Of a DNA stretch of 64,000 bases, positions 36,115 through 43,736 are shown in pieces (within the stretch, counting starts at the first letter, position 1; each line of letters starts with the position of its first letter). A program made the translations under genes and the position numbers. The stretch covers positions 62,001 to 126,000 of the forward strand of contig NZ_CP030287.1 of the NCBI RefSeq assembly GCF_003287935.1. Direction: 5' to 3'. A model generated the notes under the pieces. The model did no database searches and was not told where the DNA came from. It was given only the letters and a program-made list of their open reading frames with translations. This DNA comes from Streptomyces sp. ICC1. GTDB lineage: Bacteria > Actinomycetota > Actinomycetes > Streptomycetales > Streptomycetaceae.

Positions 36115-36651
36115 ATGAGTGACGTACGCGATGAGCTTCTGCAGCAGATCAAGGACAAGGCCGTCGTGCACGGCAAGGTGATCCTGTCCTCCGGCCTCGA
36201 GGCCGACTACTACATCGACCTCCGCCGGGTGACCCTCGACGGCAAGGCGGCCCCGATGGTCGGGCAGGTCATGCTCGACCTCACCGCCGACCTGGAGTTC
36301 GACTGCGTCGGCGGCCTGACCCTGGGCGCCGACCCGGTCGCCACCTCGATGCTGCACGCCTCCGCCGCGCGCGGCGCGACCCTGGACGCCTTCGTCGTCC
36401 GCAAGGCGCAGAAGGCGCACGGCATGCAGCGCCGTATCGAGGGCACCGACGTGAAGGGCAAGCGCTGCCTGGTCGTCGAGGACACCTCGACCACCGGCGG
36501 TTCCCCGCTGACCGCCGTCGAGGCGGTCCGCGAGGCCGGCGGCGAGGTCGTCGCCGTCGCGACGATCGTCGACCGGGGTGCGGCCGACGCCATCGCCGCG
36601 GCCGGCCTGCCCTACCTCACCGGCTACCAGCTGGACGATCTCGGCCTCTGA
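36115..36651 (+). CDS. pyrE: Orotate phosphoribosyltransferase
   Basis: A 178-aa enzyme converting orotate plus PRPP to OMP, step five of pyrimidine synthesis. It shows HGKVILSSGLEADYYIDLRRVTLDG (orotate-binding), GGLTLGADPVATSMLHASA, VVRKAQKAHGMQRRIEG (flexible catalytic loop) and the PRPP loop RCLVVEDTSTTGGS near residue 117. It is slightly shorter than proteobacterial PyrE, as usual in actinomycetes. The ATG at 36115 lies 32 nt after the epimerase stop. No PyrR-type attenuator was seen. Confidence 0.95.
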   Translation: MSDVRDELLQQIKDKAVVHGKVILSSGLEADYYIDLRRVTLDGKAAPMVGQVMLDLTADLEFDCVGGLTLGADPVATSMLHASAARGATLDAFVVRKAQKAHGMQRRIEGTDVKGKRCLVVEDTSTTGGSPLTAVEAVREAGGEVVAVATIVDRGAADAIAAAGLPYLTGYQLDDLGL

Positions 36652-36738
36652 GAAGAGCAGGGGGCGTTTCACGCAACTGGTGACTTAGGTCCCCAAGCCC
36701 CGCGGCGCAGCGCACCGACCGCTGCTGACCTGGGCTTT

Positions 36739-36784
36739 TCCGGCCGGGTGGAGTGTTTCACGTGAAACACTCCACCCGGCCGGA
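36739..36784. other. parS centromere site inside a 46-bp perfect palindrome
   Basis: The core TGTTTCACGTGAAACA (36754-36769) is a perfect match to the ParB-binding parS consensus, and Streptomyces uses GTTTCACGTGAAAC. Unusually, the symmetry continues outward to 23-bp perfect arms (36739-36761 and 36762-36784). It lies in the pyrE-fba gap. In Streptomyces, parS sites cluster around oriC and load ParB for chromosome segregation during sporulation. There is no T-run, so a simple terminator role is less likely, although the long stem may also block transcription from pyrE. Confidence 0.9.
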
Positions 36785-36910
36785 TCCATGTCGCGCCGTC
36801 ACCGAGGTGGAGTGTGCCGCCGAGTCTGGAAAGATGGGCCCGACGGCAACGTCGCCCCCAGGTCAGGGCCCGCAATAAGCACACTCCCCGCACATCCAAG
36901 GAGCGGACAG

Positions 36911-37933
36911 ATGCCCATCGCAACCCCCGAGGTCTACAACGAGATGCTCGACCGGGCGAAGGCAGGCAAGTTTGCCTACCCGGCGATCAACGTGACCTCG
37001 ACCCAGACCCTGCACGCTGCGCTGCGCGGCTTCGCGGAGGCCGAGAGCGACGGCATCATCCAGATCTCCACCGGTGGTGCGGAGTTCCTGGGTGGCCAGT
37101 ACAACAAGGACATGGTCACCGGCGCCGCCGCCCTGGCCGAGTTCGCGCACATCGTGGCCGCCAAGTACGACATCACCGTCGCGCTGCACACGGACCACTG
37201 CCCCAAGGACAAGCTGGACACCTACGTCCGTCCGCTGATCGAGATCTCCGCCGAGCGCGTGGCCCGCGGCCTGAACCCGCTCTTCCAGTCGCACATGTGG
37301 GACGGCTCCGCCGAAACCCTCGCCGACAACCTGGCCATCGGCCAGGAGCTGCTGGCCAAGGCCGCCGCCGCGAAGATCATCCTCGAGGTCGAGATCACCC
37401 CGACCGGCGGCGAGGAGGACGGCGTCAGCCACGAGATCAACGACGAGCTGTACACCACCGTCGACGACGCGCTGCGCACCGCCGAGGCCCTGGGCCTGGG
37501 CGAGAAGGGCCGCTACCTGCTGGCCGCCTCCTTCGGCAACGTGCACGGCGTCTACAAGCCGGGCAACGTGGTCCTGCGCCCCGAGCTCCTCAAGGACCTC
37601 CAGGCCGGCGTCGGCGAGAAGTACGGCAAGTCCTCGCCGTTCGACTTCGTCTTCCACGGCGGCTCGGGCTCCACGGCCGAGGAGATCGCCACCGCGCTGG
37701 AGAACGGCGTCGTGAAGATGAACCTCGACACCGACACCCAGTACGCGTTCACCCGCCCGGTCGTGGACCACATGTTCCGCAACTACGACGCGGTCCTGAA
37801 GGTCGACGGCGAGGTCGGCACCAAGTCGAAGTACGACCCCCGCACGTGGGGCAAGGCCGCCGAGGCCGGCATGGCCGCGCGCGTCACCGAGGCCTGCGCG
37901 AACCTGCGTTCCACGGGCACCAAGCTCAAGTAG
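36911..37933 (+). CDS. fba: Fructose-bisphosphate aldolase, class II
   Basis: A 340-aa zinc-dependent aldolase of glycolysis/gluconeogenesis that cleaves fructose-1,6-bisphosphate to DHAP and glyceraldehyde-3-phosphate. The active-site acid and first zinc ligand are in ALHTDHCPKDK near residues 92-102. EVEITPTGGEEDG is the class-II Glu segment, SFGNVHGVYKPGN holds a zinc His, and VFHGGSGST with the MNLDTDTQYAFTRP strand binds phosphate. It is the long class IIA form typical of actinomycetes. The ATG at 36911 starts MPIATPEVYN. A parS palindrome lies in its upstream region. Confidence 0.97.
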   Translation: MPIATPEVYNEMLDRAKAGKFAYPAINVTSTQTLHAALRGFAEAESDGIIQISTGGAEFLGGQYNKDMVTGAAALAEFAHIVAAKYDITVALHTDHCPKDKLDTYVRPLIEISAERVARGLNPLFQSHMWDGSAETLADNLAIGQELLAKAAAAKIILEVEITPTGGEEDGVSHEINDELYTTVDDALRTAEALGLGEKGRYLLAASFGNVHGVYKPGNVVLRPELLKDLQAGVGEKYGKSSPFDFVFHGGSGSTAEEIATALENGVVKMNLDTDTQYAFTRPVVDHMFRNYDAVLKVDGEVGTKSKYDPRTWGKAAEAGMAARVTEACANLRSTGTKLK

Positions 37934-37989
37934 TCGCCCGGCGTCCCGAGTCTCGAGCCGTGCGCTCGCAACCCGGGGCGCCGAGCCGT

Positions 37990-38041
37990 GCGCGAGGGCC
38001 CGGGCCCGCCGTCTTCGGACGGCGGGGCCGGGCCCTTCGCG
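37990..38041. terminator. Terminator after fba
   Basis: A long hairpin closed by a TTCG tetraloop (38014-38017), with about 24-bp arms carrying one internal mismatch and including GGGCCCGG/CCGGGCCC. It ends fba transcription before the DUF3151 gene. Confidence 0.75.
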
Positions 38042-38068
38042 CATGCCGCGATACCCCAGACTGTGGGC

Positions 38069-38482
38069 ATGTCCATTCACCAGAACCTCCTCGGGGGCCC
38101 CGCCCCCACCCACCTCCCCGACGAGCCGGGCCGCGCGGCCATCGCCGCCGGCACGCCCGCCGTCGAGGTGGCCGCCGCGCACCCGACCTCCTCCCTGGCC
38201 TGGGCCCTCCTCGCCGACGAGGCCTTCGAGGCCGGCCGCACGGTCGAGTCGTACGCGTACGCCCGCACGGGCTACCACCGCGGCCTCGACGCGCTGCGCC
38301 GCGCGGGCTGGAAGGGCCACGGCCCGGTGCCGTGGGAGCACGAGCCGAACCGCGGCTTCCTGCGCGCCCTGAACGCCCTGGCCCGCGCGGCCGGCGCGAT
38401 CGAGGAGAAGGAGGAGTACGAGCGCTGCTCGACCTTCCTGCGCGACTCCTCCGAGACGGCCGCGGACGTCCTCGGCGCCTGA
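38069..38482 (+). CDS. DUF3151 family protein
   Basis: A 137-aa helical protein matching the actinobacterial DUF3151 family (AYARTGYHRGLDALRRAGWKGHGPVPWEHEPNRGFLRALNALARAAGAIEEKEEYERCSTFLRDSS). Its pattern resembles a small tetratricopeptide-like bundle. Members are conserved next to fba across actinobacteria, which hints at a link to central carbon metabolism, but no activity is known. There is no signal peptide. The ATG at 38069 was chosen; a frame opening upstream overlaps the fba terminator and was not used. Confidence 0.82.
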   Translation: MSIHQNLLGGPAPTHLPDEPGRAAIAAGTPAVEVAAAHPTSSLAWALLADEAFEAGRTVESYAYARTGYHRGLDALRRAGWKGHGPVPWEHEPNRGFLRALNALARAAGAIEEKEEYERCSTFLRDSSETAADVLGA

Positions 38483-38577
38483 CGCCGCACGCGGCCGGGC
38501 GGGTCCGGCGCCGGGCGGGGTCCTCGGACCCGTCCGGCCCGGCCCCGGTCGCCGGACGTGACGTACGCCACTCACTA

Positions 38578-38608
38578 TTGAAGCCCTGCGGCACGACGGT
38601 CTTATGAT
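38578..38608 (+). promoter_or_regulatory. Probable promoter of the kynurenine operon
   Basis: TTGAAG (38578-38583) and TATGAT (38603-38608) are spaced 19 bp apart, about 80 nt before kynA. This is the only good sigma-70-like pair in the 206-bp gap. Confidence 0.5.
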
Positions 38609-38688
38609 GCGGACAGGGGACCGGAGCTCCACTCACCTCACCGGAAGGAGCGGACCGCTACCCGGAAGCACGTATCGAGGAGACAGCG

Positions 38689-39537
38689 ATGTCGCACGCC
38701 CTTGATGCCTCCGGAGACGGCGGTTCGGACACCCCGAACCTCGACTTCGCCGGCACGACCCCCTACGAGGACTACGTCCAGGCGGACGTCCTCACCCACC
38801 TCCAGCACCTGCGCTCGGACGACCCGGGCGAGATGGTCTTCCTGGTCACCACCCAGGTCATGGAGCTGTGGTTCACGGTCATCGTCCACGAGTGGGAGAC
38901 CGCCGCGCAGGCGCTCCGCGAGGACGACCTCCCCGTCGCGATGGACGCGCTGAAACGATCCCTCCGCGAGCTGGAGGCCCTGAACGCCTCCTGGCGCCCC
39001 CTCGCCCAGCTGACCCCGGGCCAGTTCAACTCGTACCGCGCCGCCCTCGGCGAGGGTTCCGGCTTCCAGTCGGCGATGTACCGCCGGATGGAGTTCCTGC
39101 TCGGCGAGAAGTCCGCCTCCATGCTGGTCCCGCACCGCGGCGCGCCGCGCGTCCACGCGGAGCTGGAGAAGGCCCTCCACGAGCCCAGCCTCTACGACGA
39201 GGTGCTGCGCCTGCTCGCCCGCCGCGGTCTGGCGGTCCCGGCCGACGTCCTCGACCGCGACCCGGCCCGGCGCCACGAGCCCTCGCCCGAGGTGGAGGCC
39301 GCCTGGACCTCCCTGTACGCGACCCCGGACGCCCACCCGGACCTGCACCGGCTCGGCGAGGTCCTGACGGACGTCGCGGAGCTGGTCTGGCGCTGGCGCA
39401 ACGACCACCTGGTCGCCACCCGCCGCGCGATGGGCGCCAAGACGGGCACGGGCGGCTCGGCCGGCGTGACCTGGCTGGAGAAGCGGGCCACGAAGAACGT
39501 CTTCCCGGAGCTCTGGACGGCGCGCAGCCATGTCTGA
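38689..39537 (+). CDS. kynA: Tryptophan 2,3-dioxygenase
   Basis: A 282-aa haem enzyme opening the indole ring of L-tryptophan to N-formylkynurenine. Conserved elements are TPYEDYVQADVLTHLQ, MVFLVTTQVMELWFTVIVHEW (substrate helix), FNSYRAALGEGSGFQS (the FxxYR signature near residue 116) and WRNDHLVATRRAMGAKTGTGGSAGVTWLEK, which carries the proximal haem His and the tryptophan-binding GTGG loop. It is a cytosolic homotetramer in the family. Its end overlaps kynU by 8 nt, indicating coupling. A -35/-10 pair is seen upstream. Confidence 0.96.
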   Translation: MSHALDASGDGGSDTPNLDFAGTTPYEDYVQADVLTHLQHLRSDDPGEMVFLVTTQVMELWFTVIVHEWETAAQALREDDLPVAMDALKRSLRELEALNASWRPLAQLTPGQFNSYRAALGEGSGFQSAMYRRMEFLLGEKSASMLVPHRGAPRVHAELEKALHEPSLYDEVLRLLARRGLAVPADVLDRDPARRHEPSPEVEAAWTSLYATPDAHPDLHRLGEVLTDVAELVWRWRNDHLVATRRAMGAKTGTGGSAGVTWLEKRATKNVFPELWTARSHV

Positions 39538-40729
39538 GCCGACCCTGTCCGCCCGCGCCGAAGCCCTGGACGCGGCGGACCCCCTCGCCAAGCTCCGCGA
39601 CCGCTTCACCCTCCCCGACGGCGTCGTCTACCTCGACGGCAACAGCCTCGGCGCCCTCCCGGCGGGCGTCGCGGCCCGCCTCGCGGAGGTCGTCACGGAG
39701 CAGTGGGGCGCCCGCCTCATCCGCTCCTGGACCGAGGGCGAAGCCAACTGGTGGAACGCCCCCGAGCGGGTCGGCGACCGGGTGGCCCCGCTGCTCGGCG
39801 CGGCCCCCGGCCAGGTGGTCGTCGGCGACTCCACCAGCGTCAACCTGTTCAAGGCCCTGGTCGGCGCGGCCCGCCTCGCCGCGCCCGGCCGCGTCGAGAT
39901 GCTCGTGGACGCCGCCACCTTCCCCACCGACGGCTACATCGCCGAATCGGCGGCCCGGATGACGGGCCTGCGGGTCGTCCCGGTGGACCCGGCCCGGGCG
40001 GCGGAGGCGATGACGGCCGACACCGCCGTCGTCCTCCTCAACCACGCCGACTACCGCACCGGGCGCCTGCACGACCTCCCGGCCCTGACCGCCGCCGCCC
40101 ACGCGGCGGGCGCGGTCATCGTCTGGGACCTGTGCCACACGGCCGGCGCCCTGCCCGTCGACCTCGACGCGCACGGGGTGGACCTCGCGGTCGGATGCTC
40201 GTACAAGTACCTCAACGGCGGCCCCGGCGCCCCCGCGTACCTGTACATCGCCGCCCGCCACCAGGCCGCCTTCGACTCCCCGCTGCCCGGCTGGAACGGC
40301 CACGCGGAGCCGTTCGCGATGACCCCGTCCTACGAGGCGGCGCCCGGCGTGGTCCGGGGCCGGGTCGGGACGCCCGACATCCTCTCCCTGCTCGCCCTGG
40401 AGGCCGCCCTCGACGCCTGGGACGGGGTCGCGGTCGAGGACGTCCGGGCGAAGTCGCTCGCGCTGACCGACTTCTTCCTCGAGTGCGTGGCGGCGTACGT
40501 CCCCGACGGCAGGGTCGAACTCGTCACCCCCACCGGGCACGGGCAGCGGGCCAGCCAGGTCTCCCTGCGGACGGAGAACGCGGCCGAGGTCATGCGCGAG
40601 CTCATATCCCGGGGCGTGATCGGGGACTTCCGGGCCCCCGACATCCTGCGCTTCGGCTTCACCCCGCTGTACGTCGGTTTCGCCGACGCGGAGCGCGCGG
40701 CCCGCACGTTGGGTCACATTTTCGGGTGA
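39530..40729 (+). CDS. kynU: Kynureninase
   Basis: A 399-aa PLP enzyme cleaving kynurenine to anthranilate and alanine. It shows FTLPDGVVYLDGNSLGALP at the N-terminus, RSWTEGEANWWNAPERVGDRVAPLLGA, VVGDSTSVNLFKAL (PLP phosphate), LLNHADYRTGRLHDL, IVWDLCHTAGALPVDL (PLP Asp) and GCSYKYLNGGPGAPAYLY with the Schiff-base Lys near residue 225. Downstream GRVGTPDILSLLALEAALDAWDG is family-typical. It overlaps kynA by 8 nt. A TTCG-looped hairpin follows and separates it from the KynB-like gene. Confidence 0.96.
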   Translation: MSEPTLSARAEALDAADPLAKLRDRFTLPDGVVYLDGNSLGALPAGVAARLAEVVTEQWGARLIRSWTEGEANWWNAPERVGDRVAPLLGAAPGQVVVGDSTSVNLFKALVGAARLAAPGRVEMLVDAATFPTDGYIAESAARMTGLRVVPVDPARAAEAMTADTAVVLLNHADYRTGRLHDLPALTAAAHAAGAVIVWDLCHTAGALPVDLDAHGVDLAVGCSYKYLNGGPGAPAYLYIAARHQAAFDSPLPGWNGHAEPFAMTPSYEAAPGVVRGRVGTPDILSLLALEAALDAWDGVAVEDVRAKSLALTDFFLECVAAYVPDGRVELVTPTGHGQRASQVSLRTENAAEVMRELISRGVIGDFRAPDILRFGFTPLYVGFADAERAARTLGHIFG

Positions 40730-40764
40730 CCTGGTAGCACCAGGTAGCGAAACGTCACATCAGC

Positions 40765-40794
40765 GCGCGGGCGGGGCTTCGGCCCCGCCCGCGC
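40765..40794 (+). terminator. Terminator after kynU
   Basis: Perfect 13-bp arms GCGCGGGCGGGGC (40765-40777) and GCCCCGCCCGCGC (40782-40794) with a TTCG tetraloop. There is no strong T-run, so partial readthrough into the next gene is possible. Confidence 0.75.
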
Positions 40795-40910
40795 CCATAT
40801 CCGCCCGGCCCGCCACGGATGGGCCCGTTCCAGCCTGATACGGTCCCGCTCTGCCGGGTACACCGGAACATCTGTCCCCCCTGTCCCATGCGTTACCGGA
40901 GGTTGAGCCG

Positions 40911-41804
40911 ATGACGGACCCCGCAGTCGAACGGGACGCCGCCGAGGCCGCCTCGGCCTTCTCTCATCCGCCGGTCGCCCCCGACGCCACGGCGGCCTAC
41001 GGGGAACACCCCGACCAGATCGTCGACTTCTACGCCCCGCGCGGCGAAAGGGCCGACGGCTCCGCCCGGTCCGCCCCGCTGGTGGTCGTCCTGCACGGCG
41101 GCGCCTGGCGCGCCCCGTACGACCGCCACCACATCACCCCCTTCGCTGACTTCCTGGCCCGCCGGGGTTTCGCCGTCGCCAACGTCGAGTACCGGCGCGG
41201 CAGTTCCCTGCCCCACCAGGACGCGGCCGGCCCCGTCGCGGGCCGCTGGCCGGAGACCTTCGACGACGTGGCCGCCGCGATGGACGCCCTGCCGGACCTG
41301 GCCGCCGCCGCCCTGCCGCAGGCCGACCCCCGGCGCACGGTGCTGACCGGCCACTCGGCGGGCGGCCACCTCGCCCTGTGGGCCGCGGCCCGGCACGTGC
41401 TCCCGCCGGACGCCCCGGCCGGCTGGCGGCTGCCGTCCCCGCCGCTGCTGCGCGGGGTGGTGGCGCTGGCCCCCATCGCGGACTTCGCGGTGGCGCAGGA
41501 GCTCGGGGTGTGCGGCGGAGCTTCGGCGCAACTGCTCGGCGGCGAGGCCGTCTTCGCCGAGCGCCGCCCATACGCCGACCCGGCGGCGCTGCTCCCGACG
41601 GGCATCGCGACGGCGGTGGTCCAGGGCCGTGGCGACATCGTGGTCCCGGAGGCGGTGTCCGAGGCGTACGTGGCGGCGGCCGCGCGGGCGGGGGAGACGG
41701 TGGGCCTGACCCTGCTGGACGGTGTCGGCCACTTCCCGCTCATCGACCCGGCGGCGGACGCGTGCGCGGTGGTCGCGGAGGAGCTCTCGCAGCTGGCCTG
41801 GTAG
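40911..41804 (+). CDS. Alpha/beta hydrolase, probable kynurenine formamidase (KynB-like)
   Basis: A 297-aa alpha/beta hydrolase of the esterase/lipase HSL-like group. It shows VVLHGGAWRAPYD (oxyanion hole HGGAW near residue 62), LTGHSAGGHLALWAA (nucleophile Ser near 148), VQGRGDIVVPEAVSEAYV (acid Asp) and DGVGHFPLIDP (catalytic His). Enzymes of this type hydrolyse N-formylkynurenine, the step between KynA and KynU, and the gene follows them directly in the same direction. The assignment depends on context; other esterase roles remain possible. The ATG at 40911 has GGAGG about 9 nt upstream. Confidence 0.78.
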   Translation: MTDPAVERDAAEAASAFSHPPVAPDATAAYGEHPDQIVDFYAPRGERADGSARSAPLVVVLHGGAWRAPYDRHHITPFADFLARRGFAVANVEYRRGSSLPHQDAAGPVAGRWPETFDDVAAAMDALPDLAAAALPQADPRRTVLTGHSAGGHLALWAAARHVLPPDAPAGWRLPSPPLLRGVVALAPIADFAVAQELGVCGGASAQLLGGEAVFAERRPYADPAALLPTGIATAVVQGRGDIVVPEAVSEAYVAAAARAGETVGLTLLDGVGHFPLIDPAADACAVVAEELSQLAW

Positions 41805-41900
41805 GGCCGGCGGACGCCTGGCGAACCGGCCAGTCGGGGACGTATCCGGGCCAACTCCCCCCGCCTCGTGGATACCCGGGTGATCATGCCCGGCCGGGTC

Positions 41901-41910
41901 TGTACGCTGA
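41901..41910 (+). promoter_or_regulatory. Conserved promoter-like motif of PKD-repeat gene 1
   Basis: TGTACGCTGA occurs 51 nt before the start codon. The same decamer occurs upstream of both paralogous genes downstream (43679 and 45524) at 51-58 nt. TACGCT fits a TAnnnT -10 box. Confidence 0.6.
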
Positions 41911-41951
41911 GCGGGATTTCATCCTGAGCGTGTTCAAAAAATGGGGGGCCG

Positions 41952-43604
41952 GTGCGCAATCGCCGTCTCGTAATGTCCGCTGCCGCCATCGTCACGGCGG
42001 CCGGAGCAGGACTCATACCGGTCACGGCCCACGCGGCCGATCCGGTCAAGCCGGGCGTCCACAAGGTGGCCTCGCCCGCCATCAGCGACCTGGACAAGGC
42101 CTCGGCCGGGTTCCAGACCTTCACCAGCCCCAAGGACCGCACGGTCCGCAAGCCCCTGAACGCCGCCAAGGGCGCCGCCGTGGCCGCGCAGGCCGCGGAG
42201 GGCAACCCCGACCTCGGCATCGTGCTGGAGGCCAAGGCCGTCTCCGCGCACGGTTTCGCGCTGACGACCACGGTCAACAGCGCGAACGCCTCGCTCAACG
42301 TCGTCATCGACTGGGGCGACGGGCAGAGCGACCAGGCCGACCCGTACGGCTCGGCGGTGCTCCAGCACACGCACGCGTACGCGAAGCTCGGCGAGTACAA
42401 CGTCAAGATCACGGTGAAGGACCCGGTGAACAACGCCGAGGTCTCCAACGTGCTCGAGGTGCAGACCGCGGGCTCGGACTTCACCCCGTACGGGCCGACC
42501 CGCCTGCTGGACACCCGTAACGGCACGGGCGCCGCGAAGGCCAAGGTGGCCCCGTACGCCACGTCCCGCGTGAAGATCGCCGGCAACGGCAAGATCCCCG
42601 AGGGCGTCACCGCGGTGGCCCTCAACCTCACCGTCACCAACGCCACCAGTGCGGGCCACGTGACGGCCTTCCCCTCGGGCGGCGAGCGCCCGACCACCTC
42701 GAACGTCAACTTCGAGGCCGGTCAGACCGTGCCGAACCTGGTGATCGTGCCGGTCGGCAAGGACGGCTACGTCGAGCTGTACAACGGCGGCTGGGAGCCG
42801 GTCGACCTGCTCGCGGACGTCACCGGCTACTTCGGCCGCAAGGCCGCGAGCGGCTACACGCCGAGGGACCCCGCCCGCATCGTCGACACCCGCTCGGGCA
42901 TCGGCACCCAGCGCGGCCAGCTGGCCGGACAGGGCTCCTTCAAGATCCAGATGCCTGCCGGGCTCCACACGGCCATCGCGCTCAACGTGACGGTCACCAA
43001 TCCGCGCGAGGACGGCCACCTGACCGCCTACCCGAGCGACCAGTCGGCGCCCACCACCTCGAACGTGAACTTCAAGACCGGGCAGACCGTCGCCAACTCG
43101 GTGATCGTGCCGGTCGCGGCCGACGGCTCGGTCACCATCCGCAACGGCGCCTGGCAGCCGACCGACGTGGTCGTCGACCTCGTCGGCACCTACGGCAAGG
43201 ACAGCTCCGGCTCCTTCGTGCCGCTCAAGAAGCCGGCGCGGTGGCTCGACACCCGCGCCTGGGGCAAGGGCCAGGCGCCCGCGCGCGGCTACGTCTCCAG
43301 CCACTTCTCCCCGGGGGAGGAGGGCATCGCGGGCTACGTGCTGAACACCACGGTCACCAACACCGTCGGCGACGGCTTCCTGTCGGTCGCGCCGGACCCG
43401 AACACCGCGGAGGACTACGCGAACGGGACGAACCGCTGGCCCGACCGGCCGGTCGCCTCCACGCTGAACTGGACGGCGGGCAAGACCGTCCCGAACCTGG
43501 TCCAGGCGAGCTCCGGGAACACCGGAATCGTCGACTTCTGGAACCAGGGCTGGGAGGACGCCGACCTGATCGTCGACATCTTCGGCTATTACGAGACCAA
43601 GTAG
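41952..43604 (+). CDS. Secreted PKD-domain and tandem-repeat protein 1
   Basis: A 550-aa exported protein. The signal peptide is RRLVMSAAAIVTAAGAGLIPVTAHA. A Lys/Ala-rich linker follows, then a PKD domain near residues 85-170 (LNVVIDWGDGQSDQ to HAYAKLGEYNVKITVKD). Three repeats of about 115-120 residues complete it, each with a DTRxGxG start, AVALNVTVTN, TSNVNFxxGQTVxNxVIVPV, GxVxxxNG and a closing VDVVxDVxGYY-like strand. The third repeat is divergent (WLDTRAWGKGQ, LNTTVTN, FWNQGW, IFGYY). It has no anchor, so it is presumably released or wall-associated through the repeats. The GTG start is preceded by GGGGGGCC, a leader shared with the two following paralogues. Its role is unknown; extracellular binding is inferred. 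Confidence 0.8.
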   Translation: MRNRRLVMSAAAIVTAAGAGLIPVTAHAADPVKPGVHKVASPAISDLDKASAGFQTFTSPKDRTVRKPLNAAKGAAVAAQAAEGNPDLGIVLEAKAVSAHGFALTTTVNSANASLNVVIDWGDGQSDQADPYGSAVLQHTHAYAKLGEYNVKITVKDPVNNAEVSNVLEVQTAGSDFTPYGPTRLLDTRNGTGAAKAKVAPYATSRVKIAGNGKIPEGVTAVALNLTVTNATSAGHVTAFPSGGERPTTSNVNFEAGQTVPNLVIVPVGKDGYVELYNGGWEPVDLLADVTGYFGRKAASGYTPRDPARIVDTRSGIGTQRGQLAGQGSFKIQMPAGLHTAIALNVTVTNPREDGHLTAYPSDQSAPTTSNVNFKTGQTVANSVIVPVAADGSVTIRNGAWQPTDVVVDLVGTYGKDSSGSFVPLKKPARWLDTRAWGKGQAPARGYVSSHFSPGEEGIAGYVLNTTVTNTVGDGFLSVAPDPNTAEDYANGTNRWPDRPVASTLNWTAGKTVPNLVQASSGNTGIVDFWNQGWEDADLIVDIFGYYETK

Positions 43605-43678
43605 CCGATCCCGTCCGCGCCCCGGGACCGGCCGTAAGGCCTGGTCACGGGGTGCGGGAGGGGAGCGGTATGTCCCTC

Positions 43679-43688
43679 TGTACGCTGA
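43679..43688 (+). promoter_or_regulatory. Conserved promoter-like motif of PKD-repeat gene 2
   Basis: A second copy of TGTACGCTGA, 58 nt before the GTG at 43737. Upstream at about 43628-43648, GACCGGCC-gtaa-GGCCTGGTC forms a short hairpin that may terminate gene 1, so gene 2 seems to have its own promoter. Confidence 0.55.
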
Positions 43689-43736
43689 GCACACTTTCGA
43701 ACCGGTTCAGGTGTTCAGCAGAAAAAGGGGGGGCCG

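Noticed and set aside
36739..36784. Interpretation of the palindrome as an ordinary pyrE terminator
   Set aside because: It has no T-run, and the centre is an exact parS core. A terminator role may be secondary.
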